Source of the DNA: CBCXTT01 sp965178295
GTDB lineage: Bacteria > Pseudomonadota > Alphaproteobacteria > UBA7879
Length of the DNA: 64,000 nucleotides
NCBI GenBank assembly: GCA_965178295.1
Contig: CBCXTT010000003.1
Coordinates: 124,001-188,000 of the forward strand
Direction of reading: 5' to 3'
Shown here: piece by piece, positions 37,791-47,552 of the stretch
How positions within the stretch are numbered: position 1 is the stretch's first letter
How the letters are laid out: every line of letters starts with the position of its first letter
Made by a program: the position numbers and the translations under genes
The notes under the pieces: model-generated
What the model saw: the letters and a program-made list of their open reading frames with translations, nothing else
What the model was told of the DNA's origin: nothing
Database searches by the model: none

Positions 37791-38824
37791 TGCTTACATT
37801 CCTTGTTACGGACGCGCACATCGATGAATGTATTGATGCAATCTACACATATATTGATAGTCATATAGATGATACCTATTAATAAAACCGCTCCAATTAT
37901 AGCGTTCATATCTACGCTTTTGAGGGCTTGATTTAGATAGAGGCCAATGCCAGGAAAGGCGAAGATTGTTTCTGTCAATACAGCGCCCTCCAAAAGCGCA
38001 CCGTAACTTAGGGCAAGCACAGTTAACAGTGGAGCGCGTATATTGAGGAAGGCATGCCTAAGAATGCTATATGAAGAAAGGCCTTTTGCACGTGCAGTGA
38101 GTATATATTGCTGACTCAATTCCTCAATCATAAATGTGCGTGTCATTCGTGTAATATAGGCGGCAAGCATAAGCCCTAAAACGCTTGAAGGGAGAACAAG
38201 GTGCTTGAGAGCATCTTTAAAAATATCTAAACGGTTTTCAGATAAACTGTCAAACAAAATAAAATGCGTTTTAAGTTCAAAGTCTTCAAATGATATACCT
38301 ATGCGTCCAATTCCAGGAAGGACATCCCAAGTAAAGTAAAATAGAAATAGAAAAATAAGTGCGGCCCAGAAAGTTGGGATTGCATGTAAGGTGAGCGCAA
38401 ATATATTGATAGATTGATCTAGCCATTTATTTTTATAAAATGCGCTCACCATTCCCAACGGCACTCCAAGAAGAGTACCCAATAGAAGTGCAAGCGTTGA
38501 GAGTTCCAAGGTTGCCGGAAAAAGGTGCAGCAATTCATCAATAACTTTGTGAGATGTCATCAGAGATACGCCCCAGTCACCTTGGGATAATTGCTTGATG
38601 TATATAAAAAACTGCATATAGACTGGTTGGTCAAGCCCAAGGGCTTTTTTTGAGGCCATATATGTTGCGTGAGACGCATTATCTCCCACAATGCTGAGCA
38701 CAGGATCAGTAGGTATGATGCGACTGAGCAGGAATAGGAAAAAGATGATTCCAAGAAGCGTAACGAGCGCAGATCCTAGTATATAAAAGATTTTTAGTGG
38801 AATTATTTTAATGTTTTTGGACAT
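37787..38824 (-). CDS. Peptide ABC transporter permease (DppB/OppB-like)
   Basis: First permease of the importer, 345 residues, beginning with a membrane helix that leads into RIIPTDPVLSIVG, the DppB entry sequence. The LGLDQPVYMQFF segment, a permease core and the ending FAFPGIGLYLNQAL are family features. It is about 20-30 residues longer in the middle (the IGISFEDFELKTHFIL region) than short DppB proteins. It overlaps the binding-protein gene by 17 bases. Confidence 0.92.
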   Translation of the reverse strand: MSKNIKIIPLKIFYILGSALVTLLGIIFFLFLLSRIIPTDPVLSIVGDNASHATYMASKKALGLDQPVYMQFFIYIKQLSQGDWGVSLMTSHKVIDELLHLFPATLELSTLALLLGTLLGVPLGMVSAFYKNKWLDQSINIFALTLHAIPTFWAALIFLFLFYFTWDVLPGIGRIGISFEDFELKTHFILFDSLSENRLDIFKDALKHLVLPSSVLGLMLAAYITRMTRTFMIEELSQQYILTARAKGLSSYSILRHAFLNIRAPLLTVLALSYGALLEGAVLTETIFAFPGIGLYLNQALKSVDMNAIIGAVLLIGIIYMTINICVDCINTFIDVRVRNKECKQ

Positions 38825-40361
38825 TTTCGTATAGCACTGTGCTCATAGAGGGTGCCATATAAAGACCATGTACCTTGTTGAGTACGCCTAAAATATTTGT
38901 TGTTTGAAACATAACAATCATTGGAGCATCTTTTAAAAATTTTTCCTGTAACTTCTGATACGCTCTGGAACGAGAATCGGCGTCCTCTATTTTCTTAGCC
39001 TCATCTGTTGTTTTGGTGAGATCTGGAATCTCCCATGCATTTCTCCATGCCAGTGTTTTTTCTGTTGAATCATCATCATTATTTGGGTTGCGCATAAAAG
39101 TTGAGGCATTAGCATCAGGATCGTAAAAATCCGCCCCCCACATGGCCAAGGCCATATCATGAGTGCGCCCTCTTAGTTTGGTTAAAACTTGTTTTGAGTC
39201 GCCCAAGTGAATGTCAACCAAGACACCGGCTTTTGAAAAATCTTCTTTTATTTTTTGGGGGATTTCAGGACTGACAGCAGAAAGAGTAATAGTAAATCCA
39301 TCTGGGTATCCTGCTTCCTTTAATAATTTCTTTGCTTTCTCTATATTAAAATCAAATTGTTTTCCTGTAATGGAGCAAGGAAAGTGCGATGGAACAAATG
39401 AATTATGCACCATAAAAGTACCGCGCTTTATATTTTGTGCAATCCCGTCGTAGTCAATTAAATGACGCAGGGCCTGACGTACTTTTGGATTTCTAAGTAT
39501 TTCGTTCTTTTGATTCAAATGTAGCACACGTAGATTGGCTGTCTCTAAAAATATGGGAGATGCATCCTGTATAGCCTCAATGTCATTGAGCCCAATATTT
39601 TTTGCCACATCAATGTCACCCTTGCGCAAAAGAAGAACTTGTGTTCCAGCTTCACGCACATTGCGGAAAAATAATTTAGAAATCTGAGGTTTTGGTGTGT
39701 ATTCGTCGTTTCTAATGAGAATTAGAAGCTGCTGTGGCGTCCACTTCTTGAGCTGATATGGACCTGAGCCTGCGCTATGTGTTCGGAGCCATTTATGCCC
39801 ATAATCTTCAGCATTATTTTCTAATGCCATTTTTTTATCTATCACGGAGCCACTTGAGGCAGATAGTATATTGTAGATAAGTGTTGGAGCAACTTCTTCT
39901 TCCATGACAAGATGGAGCTCATCATTTGAAACGGCTCTCACAACATGATCAATTTTTTCTGCTGTCCAAGATGGTCCAAACGTTCTTAAAATACCGGAGG
40001 GAGATTTATTGAGCTTAGCAAGGCGTTGAAGAGAAAAGGCAACATCGTGGGCCGTTACTGGATTGCCTGATGAAAATTTTAAGCCTTTCTTAATTTTAAA
40101 AATATGGCGTTTATTTTTGTTGTCTACTGTCCAGCTTTCTGCAATTTCACCCAAAAATTTTCCCTTATTTCTTGGGTCATGTTTGAGCAATCTTTGGTAC
40201 ATATTGTAGATGAGTTCATTGCCGGCAAGCTCGAAACTTTCTGCAGGATCGAGAGTTATTAATTCATCCATATCCCATCCCACAACAAGAGTGTCTTGTG
40301 GCGCTAAAGAGACGCATTGGAGTGAGAAAAGTGAAAATACAAGCATAAACGCACTGCGCAT
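38808..40361 (-). CDS. Peptide ABC transporter substrate-binding protein (SBP family 5)
   Basis: Periplasmic receptor of the importer. I choose ATG 40361, because AAGGAG lies seven bases upstream and the protein then begins with a signal peptide (MRSAFMLVFSLFSLQCVSLA); the frame is open to 40421. The mature part opens TLVVGWDMDELITLDPAESFE, the family-5 pattern, and contains the IAESWTVDNKNKRHIFKIKKGLKF lobe-1 signature. There is no lipobox: the cysteine at residue 16 lacks a clear +1 Ala/Gly context. Gene order binding protein - B - C - D - F with overlaps is a full dipeptide/oligopeptide operon. Confidence 0.92.
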   Translation of the reverse strand: MRSAFMLVFSLFSLQCVSLAPQDTLVVGWDMDELITLDPAESFELAGNELIYNMYQRLLKHDPRNKGKFLGEIAESWTVDNKNKRHIFKIKKGLKFSSGNPVTAHDVAFSLQRLAKLNKSPSGILRTFGPSWTAEKIDHVVRAVSNDELHLVMEEEVAPTLIYNILSASSGSVIDKKMALENNAEDYGHKWLRTHSAGSGPYQLKKWTPQQLLILIRNDEYTPKPQISKLFFRNVREAGTQVLLLRKGDIDVAKNIGLNDIEAIQDASPIFLETANLRVLHLNQKNEILRNPKVRQALRHLIDYDGIAQNIKRGTFMVHNSFVPSHFPCSITGKQFDFNIEKAKKLLKEAGYPDGFTITLSAVSPEIPQKIKEDFSKAGVLVDIHLGDSKQVLTKLRGRTHDMALAMWGADFYDPDANASTFMRNPNNDDDSTEKTLAWRNAWEIPDLTKTTDEAKKIEDADSRSRAYQKLQEKFLKDAPMIVMFQTTNILGVLNKVHGLYMAPSMSTVLYENVQKH

Positions 40362-40523
40362 TCTAAAACTCCTTTTGGTATTACGATAAACCAATAGAAT
40401 AGATTTTTTTACGTATGTCAATACTCATATAAATGGAATGCACATTTTTGCATGACAAACGATAAATAAGCGTATAATTTGAAATTGTTGAGAAATCTAT
40501 AGATCTAAAATTGGCGAAAAAGT

Positions 40524-42461
40524 ATGATAGAAATTAGTTTTCCAGATGGCAGTACTCGGGTATACAAAAAAGGTGTCACTGGCTCAGAAATTGCCCGAGG
40601 CATTAGTGCGTCTCTTGTAAAGGAGGCGCTGGTTGTTAAGTTTAACAATACGCTCTTAGATCTTGATTTTCCTCTGAATATAGACGGAACACTTGAAATT
40701 GTCACACGAAAGCATGCTGATGCATTGGAGGTTCTCCGTCATGACACAGCACACGTATTGGCCGAGGCTGCGACAGAACTTTTTCCTGAAACGCAGGTTG
40801 CAATAGGCCCCGCGATTGAAGATGGGTTTTATTATGATTTCTACAGAAAAGAATCTTTTACCCCAGAAGACCTGACTGCACTTGAAAATCGCATGCAAGA
40901 GATCGTCGAACGTGATGAAAAAGTCACACGTGAAGAATGGGCGCGTGACGAGGCTATAAAGTTTTTTGAGGCGCGTGACGAGGTATTTAAGGTAGAAATT
41001 CTTCATGCTCTTCCAGCAGGTGAGACAATCACTCTCTATCGACAGGGGAATTTTATAGATCTATGCCGCGGTCCACATTTGCCATCGACACAATATATTG
41101 GAAAAGCCTTTAAGCTCATGAAGCTTTCAGGTGCTTACTGGCGTGGCGATTCTAGAAATCCCATGTTACAACGTATTTATGGGACAGTTTGGTTTACCAA
41201 CGCTGATTTACACAGCTATCTTCACCGATTAGAGGAAGCAGAGAAGCGTGATCACCGGCGGTTGGGTAAAGAAATGGATTTGTTCCACTTTCAAGAAGCG
41301 GCACAAGGGGCGGCTTTTTGGCATCCAAATGGATGGAATATTTACGTGGCGCTGCAAACATATATGCGTCAGCGGCTTGAGAAAGCTGGGTACAAAGAAG
41401 TGAATACCCCCATTATTCTGGATAAAAAGCTTTGGGAATCCTCGGGTCACTGGGAAAAATTTTATAATCATATGTACTTAGCATCTGCTGAAGGCGAGGA
41501 ACGTATGGTGGGTGTAAAACCCATGAATTGCCCTGGGCATGTCCAGGTATTTAATCAAGGCATTAAAAGCTACAGAGACTTACCGCTGCGCTTGTCGGAA
41601 TTTGGATGTTGCCATCGTTATGAACCTTCTGGAGCCCTCCATGGCTTAATGCGCGTGCGTCAGATGGTGCAAGATGATGCACATATTTTCTGCACTTCGG
41701 CGCAAATTGGTTTAGAAACAGCCAATTTTTTTTCGTTGCTTCAGTCTATTTATAAAGATTTAGGATTTGAACATATTCATGTACGTTTTTCGGATCGGCC
41801 TGAAGTGCGTTCGGGGAATGATGCAACATGGGATAGCGCAGAAAGTGCGTTGAGGCAGGCTATTGATTCGGCAGGTGTGCATTATGTAATGAATCCGGGT
41901 GAGGGAGCTTTTTATGGTCCAAAGCTAGAATTTGTTTTGCAAGACGCTATCGGGCGGTCATGGCAATGTGGGACATTGCAACTAGATTTTATTTTGCCAG
42001 AGCGTTTGGGTGCGCAATATATTGGTGAGGACGGTCAAAAACATACGCCGGTCATGATGCACCGCGCTATTCTGGGGACCTTTGAGCGCTTTATTGGGAT
42101 TTTGATCGAGCATTATGCTGGAAAGCTTCCTTTGTGGCTCGCGCCAGTTCAAGTTGTTGTTGCGACTATTTCTAACATTTTTGACGATTATGCTCAAGAC
42201 GTTGTGCGTGCATTCAAAACGCAAGGTGTGCGGGTTGAATCCGATTTTCGCAATGAAAAAATAAGTTATAAAGTGAGAGAGCATAGTTACAAAAGAGTGC
42301 CATATATTTTGACAATTGGCTCAAAAGAAGTTGCAGAAAAAACGGTATCGATTAGACAATTAGGCAGTCCAGCACAAGAAACACTTGCACTTGATGATGC
42401 ACTTGCTACATTAGGGATGGAAGCAGTACCTCCTGTGGGTACGCTGTTATTAAAGACGTAA
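40524..42461 (+). CDS. thrS: Threonyl-tRNA synthetase
   Basis: Class II synthetase charging tRNA-Thr, cytosolic. The 645 residues have the full architecture: TGS domain (MIEISFPDGSTRVYKKGVTG...), editing domain with the HDTAHVLAEA zinc-like motif near 73 and the YYDFYR segment, the catalytic core with MNCPGHVQVF (zinc cysteine), RLSEFGCCHRYEPSG and the motif 3 region MMHRAILGTFERFIGILIEH, and an anticodon-binding C-terminus. It precedes infC by 21 bases, the conserved thrS-infC pairing. Confidence 0.97.
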   Translation: MIEISFPDGSTRVYKKGVTGSEIARGISASLVKEALVVKFNNTLLDLDFPLNIDGTLEIVTRKHADALEVLRHDTAHVLAEAATELFPETQVAIGPAIEDGFYYDFYRKESFTPEDLTALENRMQEIVERDEKVTREEWARDEAIKFFEARDEVFKVEILHALPAGETITLYRQGNFIDLCRGPHLPSTQYIGKAFKLMKLSGAYWRGDSRNPMLQRIYGTVWFTNADLHSYLHRLEEAEKRDHRRLGKEMDLFHFQEAAQGAAFWHPNGWNIYVALQTYMRQRLEKAGYKEVNTPIILDKKLWESSGHWEKFYNHMYLASAEGEERMVGVKPMNCPGHVQVFNQGIKSYRDLPLRLSEFGCCHRYEPSGALHGLMRVRQMVQDDAHIFCTSAQIGLETANFFSLLQSIYKDLGFEHIHVRFSDRPEVRSGNDATWDSAESALRQAIDSAGVHYVMNPGEGAFYGPKLEFVLQDAIGRSWQCGTLQLDFILPERLGAQYIGEDGQKHTPVMMHRAILGTFERFIGILIEHYAGKLPLWLAPVQVVVATISNIFDDYAQDVVRAFKTQGVRVESDFRNEKISYKVREHSYKRVPYILTIGSKEVAEKTVSIRQLGSPAQETLALDDALATLGMEAVPPVGTLLLKT

Positions 42462-42469
42462 AACAACTT

Positions 42470-42485
42470 AAGGAGACGACCTATT
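42470..42485 (+). promoter_or_regulatory. Ribosome site and AUU start of infC
   Basis: AAGGAG (42470-42475) is followed by seven bases and then ATT at 42483-42485, in frame with the IF-3 coding sequence. The next in-frame ATG (42498) lies 22 bases from the ribosome site, too far. An AUU start is the established discrimination signal by which IF-3 represses its own translation. Confidence 0.75.
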
Positions 42486-43031
42486 TCAAGATTTGGGATG
42501 CAACGTGGCGTCAAAAATGATGGTCCACGTACGAATACTATGATTAAGGCGGAGAAAATCCGCTTACTAGATTCTGACGGTGAAATGCTAGGCTTATGCA
42601 CGGTGCAGGAGGGCATAGAGAAAGCCAATATGCAGGGGCTTGATTTGATTGAAATCTCTCCCAATGCAGATCCGCCGGTCTGCAAAATTTTAGATAATGG
42701 CAAATACAAGTATGAGCAACAGAAGAAAAAAGCTGCTGCAAAGAAAAACCAAAAAGTTGTTGAAATTAAAGAAGTTAAATTGCGCCCTGTGACAGGTGAG
42801 AACGATTATCAAGTAAAGTTGCGCAATGCACGTAAGTTTTTAGAAGCAGGGAACAAGGTCAAAGTGACCCTACGCTTTCGAGGACGTGAGATCACCCATC
42901 AAGATATAGGTGAAAAAATAATGCATCGCTTTAGAGATGATCTTGCCAATCTTGGAAAAGAAGAATTCTTACCAAAAATGGAGGGGCGGCATCTACTAAT
43001 GGTCATTGCACCCGATTTATCAAGGAGTTAA
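42483..43031 (+). CDS. infC: Translation initiation factor IF-3
   Basis: Binds the 30S subunit, prevents premature 50S joining and checks start codons. From the ATT at 42483 the protein has 182 residues and begins (M)SRFGMQRGVKNDGPRTN, matching the short basic N-terminus of alphaproteobacterial IF-3. Core features are the N-domain VQEGIEKANMQGLDLIEISPNA, the linker PPVCKILDNGKYKYEQQKK, and the C-domain EVKLRPVTGENDYQVKLRNA and MVIAPD. Starting at ATG 42498 would give 177 residues but leave the ribosome site unused. rpmI and rplT, the usual followers, are absent here. Confidence 0.95.
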   Translation: MSRFGMQRGVKNDGPRTNTMIKAEKIRLLDSDGEMLGLCTVQEGIEKANMQGLDLIEISPNADPPVCKILDNGKYKYEQQKKKAAAKKNQKVVEIKEVKLRPVTGENDYQVKLRNARKFLEAGNKVKVTLRFRGREITHQDIGEKIMHRFRDDLANLGKEEFLPKMEGRHLLMVIAPDLSRS

Positions 43032-43983
43032 AAGATGCTAGCGTCCTTGCATATTTTTCCGAGATTTGAACTCGGGATACACACGAGGAATGTTCCCGAA
43101 ATATCGAATGATTTTTGTACTTTTTTGTACTCATGTCGATGACAATCTATAATACAGAGGGTATTCAACTAAGTTAGACGCTTGTTTTGTTGCTGGTGTG
43201 CAGCATTTTACGGAACGGAACGAGCGTTAGAGGCTTATCTGAAACACACCTCTCAAATTGTATTAAAAATCTTTTATTTTAAAATGCGGTATTCAGCTTT
43301 GTTGTACGTATTGATGCGGTCGGTAGTTGAGATGGGGCTGGTGATGCATAAGTTGTGCTGTTTGTAAAAGGGCTCAGTAGGTATAAGTACGCCTCTTGAA
43401 GATATAGCTTGCATGCGGGGCATTATACCTATTACTTGATTGTTGTTCTGTCGTTTCTCCAGCTCCTTCTACTTCTTTTTCAAGACGGTTATGCCAAAAG
43501 AATCCTACAAAGCAGGGTCAGTCGCATGATATAGAAAAACACTGGATTAATTGATTGCTGCCAATGATCACTCGGAATGAATTATTGTGTATCGGGAAAG
43601 ATAGTCTGCGTATCCAAACATGCGCGTTAGCCTGTCTGGAGACTGGTGTATCTATATTAGAGACGGATTGTGGGACGGAAGAGACGTATAATATAGTAGA
43701 GCTCTTTTTTGCTCTGTAGAAGAAGGGGGGTAGGGATTATTCCGGATTCTTATGTTGTCATCTATTTGTACCTGAGGCATCAGATCATGTGCAAGATGCC
43801 TCATTTGCAGGCTTTCTGAGGCGATTTATTGTTTGCGTCATATTTTTCTTCTTCGTGTGATTTGTAATACTGTTCAAAAAGTGCTTCCCTACTGCGTAGG
43901 GGTTTTGGGGCCATCTGACTTGTCTAAGTCCTCGCACATACGCAAGGAAAGAGAATGTGAAAAATTATCAAACCCACACAGCA
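43032..43983. other. Gene-poor convergent gap after infC (about 950 bp)
   Basis: I see no gene between infC and the convergent ihfA-like gene. In particular there is no trace I can recognise of rpmI (L35) or rplT (L20). A G6 run lies near 43725, and short frames such as 43182-43367 have no ribosome site. Confidence 0.6.
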
Positions 43984-44292
43984 TTATCGTTGTCGTTTTT
44001 TTTGCGAACCATTGATGCGTTGTTTCATCAGGCGCGAGACCCTGAATCCCGCAACACTTCTTGCAGTGATTACAGCCTCCTTTAATGTCTTGGGGTTTCG
44101 GCCAACGCGTGCTTTTTTTTGCCGAGAGAATAGCACGCCAAAAAGCGGAATTTTTATCTCACCATGGTCCTTAAGCACCTGCAGAACTTCGGATAGAATA
44201 TGATCAACAGCCATGACTGACTCTTGGCGAGAAAGTCCGAATTTTTCTTTGAGCGCGCTTGATAAATCTATACGTGTTATGGTTTTTGCCAT
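43984..44292 (-). CDS. ihfA: Integration host factor alpha-like DNA-binding protein
   Basis: HU/IHF-family nucleoid protein that bends DNA. The 102 residues run from the helical base (TITRIDLSSALKEKFGLSRQESVMAVDHILSEV) to the beta-ribbon arm with GRNPKTLKEAV. The opening DLSSALKEKFGLSRQE pattern is alpha-subunit-like; the arm departs from IHF-alpha consensus, reading LKEAVITARSVAGFRVS where P-R-R-V-V-T-F-R-P is usual. The gene stands alone. Subunit assignment (alpha against beta or HU) is tentative. Confidence 0.8.
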   Translation of the reverse strand: MAKTITRIDLSSALKEKFGLSRQESVMAVDHILSEVLQVLKDHGEIKIPLFGVLFSRQKKARVGRNPKTLKEAVITARSVAGFRVSRLMKQRINGSQKKRQR

Positions 44293-44638
44293 GCTAGTCT
44301 ACAATCCTCTTTGTCACTGACAATGATACTCTTTTTTATAAGTGTGGTCAACCCTATCGGTTGTTGCTTTCTCATTATTGTGGTATACAGATGGGCGAGA
44401 GGTTTCTGGTTTTTGCTATACCTGCGTGACAATGTGATGCACATTGTCTGTTCTGCCTCTATGTCCTTATTGTATCTTGATGTGGTATGATGTGTTTCGT
44501 TGTATTCTACATTGATTATTCGACTTCACGATGTGTGTTACGGCCGGGTTATGAGTTGCATTTTCTATTTATCGACACGGAAAAAATGCATCCTGCAATG
44601 TTATATGCACAATACTGACTCTTGCCGTTAAGGCCTCA

Positions 44639-44647
44639 GGGGGGGGG
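44639..44647 (+). repeat. G9 homopolymer tract
   Basis: Nine consecutive G's between the divergent ihfA-like and rpsD genes, 347 and 410 bp from their starts. Confidence 0.95.
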
Positions 44648-44981
44648 CACGTGCTGTAGGTGCAGAAGAAGCGCAATAAAGCAATAGTAGGATTGCAGTT
44701 TCAATGAGCGTGTATAAAGTGTTCGAAGCGCGAACTCGAAATTTCTATAAGATTCTTTAGAATCAATCATTTCAAACAAATAATGCAATGCTCCGGCTTT
44801 ACATTTCATCTTGTCATGATGAACAGAGGGTATTTTGGACGATGCACAGCACAGTACTACTGCAATGCACTTTTTGTGTTGATCGACCTTTTTGTCATTA
44901 TTGTTTCTTGCCAAGAATATTGAATTGCACATATAGATAAAATATGGTTGCACAAAAAAGTGTTGAATCGCACAAAAGTCG

Positions 44982-45009
44982 TTGACAAGAGACTTCTGTT
45001 CAGTATATT
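44982..45009 (+). promoter_or_regulatory. Promoter of rpsD
   Basis: TTGACA (44982-44987), a 16-base spacer and TATATT (45004-45009) precede rpsD. The predicted start near 45016 leaves a leader of about 40 bases. The same 16-base spacing is seen before rplU. Confidence 0.68.
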
Positions 45010-45056
45010 CAAGAAACAGTAAAACTTATTTTTCAAGCCATTGTTGAAGGGTTTCG

Positions 45057-45674
45057 ATGACAAAACGAATCAATGCAAAATACAAAGTTAATCGTCGTTT
45101 AGGTGAAAACTTATGGGGTCGACCTAAGAGTCCCGTTAATGTTAGGAGCTACGGTCCAGGTCAGCAAGGGCAAAACCGTCAAGCAAAGCTCACAGATTAT
45201 GGCCTGCAATTGCGAGCTAAGCAGCGTTTGCGTAAGTACTATGGTAACATTGGAGAGCGCCAATTTCGTAATCTTTATAAAAAGGCAGCACATCGCTCCG
45301 GCGATACAGGTGAGAATCTCATTCTTTATTTAGAGTCTAGATTGGATGCTGTTGTATATAGGATGAAGTTTGTCCCGACCGTTTTTTCTTCGCGACAGTT
45401 TATTAATCATGGACATATTACTGTAAATGGCCAGCGTGTAAACATTCCATCTTATCAAGTCAAGCCAGGCGATTTGATCGCTGTGCGTGATCGATCTAAA
45501 GATATTCCTATGGTTGTTGTTGCGCTTGACTCTCGTGAGCGTGATGTACCAGATTACCTGACAGTTGACGCTGAAAAGCGCGCTGGTACTTTTATGCGCA
45601 CACCAGAATTTTCTGAAGTTCCGTATCCTGTTCAGATGGAGCCACACCTTGTTATTGAATTCTATTCAAGATAG
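45057..45674 (+). CDS. rpsD: 30S ribosomal protein S4
   Basis: Primary 16S rRNA-binding assembly protein. The 205 residues show the alphaproteobacterial start MTKRINAKYKVNRRLGENLWG, the YGLQLRAKQRLRKYYG helix, and the S4 RNA-binding domain ESRLDAVVYRMKFVPTVFSSRQFINHGHITVNGQRVNIPS. AAGGGTTT lies upstream of the ATG. It is monocistronic or followed by argS 97 bases later. Confidence 0.97.
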   Translation: MTKRINAKYKVNRRLGENLWGRPKSPVNVRSYGPGQQGQNRQAKLTDYGLQLRAKQRLRKYYGNIGERQFRNLYKKAAHRSGDTGENLILYLESRLDAVVYRMKFVPTVFSSRQFINHGHITVNGQRVNIPSYQVKPGDLIAVRDRSKDIPMVVVALDSRERDVPDYLTVDAEKRAGTFMRTPEFSEVPYPVQMEPHLVIEFYSR

Positions 45675-45771
45675 GACTTTGTAAAGCGTTAATATTTTGT
45701 CCTCGTTTCTTGTGCATATTAAGGAGCGGGGATTTTTCTTGAGAATCCCGTTGGGGGGAGACTAGTGTACA

Positions 45772-47541
45772 ATGAAATCATTCCAAAACTGGTTGGAATC
45801 AGAAACAATTTTAGCTTTTCAAGCCCTGGGATTTGATGAAAAACGCGCTGTTGTAAAAAGTGCGGATAGACCGGATTTGGGGGACTATCAGCTTAATAGT
45901 GCACTGGTCTTGGCAAAAAAAAATCGTGAACTCCCTAGCGCTATTGCGAAAAAAATTGTGGATGTGTTGGCGCCACGGTTATTAGGTGTTGATCTGAGTA
46001 TATCGGGTCCTGGCTTTATTAACTTTACAATTTCTTTACCTTGCTTAGTTGCGTGCGCTAATAACATGGCTCCTGATAGACGATTGGGTGTTCAAACTGT
46101 CAAAACTTCTAAAACTATATTTATTGACTATGGCGGACCTAATGCTGCAAAACCCATGCACGTAGGGCATTTGCGCTCAAGCATTATTGGTGAAGCAATG
46201 AAACGCATCCTTGCATTCCAAGGTCACAATGTCATTGGTGACATTCATTTGGGTGATTGGGGGATGCAGATGGGTATGCTCATTCAAGGTTTGAAAGAAC
46301 AGTATGGAAGAGAGTGGGCATATTGTGATGTGAATTTTGATATAGAAGCACACGATGCGCCGTCTATCACTTTAGAAGAATTGGAAATCTTATATCCCAA
46401 AATTGCTGCGCGGGCTAAAGAAGATAGCGAGTTTGCGGAATTATGTCGTACAGCAACCCAGAAACTCCAACAAGGACACCTAGGATATCGTGCTCTTTGG
46501 AAGCATTTTGTCGATGTTTCTGTATCCGATATGAAGGTGCATTTTGAAGTATTGAATGTTTCTTTTGAGCAATGGTTTGGAGAAAGTCGCTACCAGCCGC
46601 ATCTTCAAAATATGGTAGATGCTTTGGTGCTCAAAGGTGTCGCGGTGCCGAGTAAAGGGGCGGTGATTGTTCCAGTGACCGAAGCAACCGATTCAATGGA
46701 TATTCCACCCCTTTTGTTGCAGAAGTCCGATGGAGGATTCTTGTATGGTACAACAGAGCTTGCAACAATATATGAACGTGTTAATACCTTTAAGGCCGAC
46801 CAAATTATTTATGTTGTGGATGGTCGTCAGAAATTGCACTTCAAACAAGTGTTGAGAGCGGCGCACAGAGCTGGACTTGATGTAGATATGCATCTTATGG
46901 GCTTTGGAACAATGAACGGACCCGATAATAAGCCTTTTAAAACGCGCACGGGCGGTGTGATGAAATTAGGTGATCTGATTCATCTGCTGCGTAACGAGGC
47001 ACGAGATCGTATTGATGCAGTCGGTATGAGTCAGGGGTTTCCTGAAGAAGAGAAAGCGGATATAGCAGAGAAAATTGCGGTCGCGACCTTAAAATTTTCT
47101 GATTTGCAACATGATCCCAAGCAAAATTACCAATTTAGTTTGGATAAATTTATGCGTTTTGAGGGTAAAACAGGTCCCTATCTTTTGTATGCTGCAGTCC
47201 GTATTAAATCTATTCTACGCAAGGCTGGATTATTGCATGAGGGCGCAGATTTGGCGCCTATTTCTGAGGACTTAAACACAGATGAGCGGGCGCTTATTTT
47301 TATGTTGGTGCGTTTCCCTGAGGTGATCGATATAGCGACAATGTGCTATTCACCAAATGTACTGTGTACTTATGTTTTTGAAGTGTCGCAATGTTTTAGT
47401 CGGTTTTATCAATCAAGTCCTGTTCTTAGTGCAGATGAAGGCGCCAACCGAGCTAGTCGTCTGACAATTTGTGCACTCTCATTGAATACCATTCTTATAA
47501 TTCTAGACCTGCTTGGCATTAATGTGCCTGAGCGCATGTAG
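45772..47541 (+). CDS. argS: Arginyl-tRNA synthetase
   Basis: Class Ia synthetase charging tRNA-Arg. The 589 residues have the N-terminal tRNA D-loop recognition domain, the HIGH-type motif GPNAAKPMHVGHLRSS (about 123-138), the long catalytic insertion, and the KMSKS region FKTRTGGVMKLGDLI with the degenerate sequence usual in ArgRS. The C-terminal DALR anticodon domain ends with NVPERM, as is typical. GGGGGGAG precedes the ATG. Confidence 0.96.
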   Translation: MKSFQNWLESETILAFQALGFDEKRAVVKSADRPDLGDYQLNSALVLAKKNRELPSAIAKKIVDVLAPRLLGVDLSISGPGFINFTISLPCLVACANNMAPDRRLGVQTVKTSKTIFIDYGGPNAAKPMHVGHLRSSIIGEAMKRILAFQGHNVIGDIHLGDWGMQMGMLIQGLKEQYGREWAYCDVNFDIEAHDAPSITLEELEILYPKIAARAKEDSEFAELCRTATQKLQQGHLGYRALWKHFVDVSVSDMKVHFEVLNVSFEQWFGESRYQPHLQNMVDALVLKGVAVPSKGAVIVPVTEATDSMDIPPLLLQKSDGGFLYGTTELATIYERVNTFKADQIIYVVDGRQKLHFKQVLRAAHRAGLDVDMHLMGFGTMNGPDNKPFKTRTGGVMKLGDLIHLLRNEARDRIDAVGMSQGFPEEEKADIAEKIAVATLKFSDLQHDPKQNYQFSLDKFMRFEGKTGPYLLYAAVRIKSILRKAGLLHEGADLAPISEDLNTDERALIFMLVRFPEVIDIATMCYSPNVLCTYVFEVSQCFSRFYQSSPVLSADEGANRASRLTICALSLNTILIILDLLGINVPERM

Positions 47542-47552
47542 GAATAATTCCC

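Larger units (their letters stand above)
44293..45056. other. Gene-poor divergent gap before rpsD (about 760 bp)
   Basis: Nothing supportable besides the rpsD promoter at its right end and a G9 tract at 44639-44647. The 105-codon minus-strand frame at 44636-44953 is low-complexity and has no ribosome site. Confidence 0.6.

Noticed and set aside
43182..43367. 61-codon frame after infC as a possible ribosomal protein
   Set aside because: Not basic and not similar to L35 or L20; no ribosome site.
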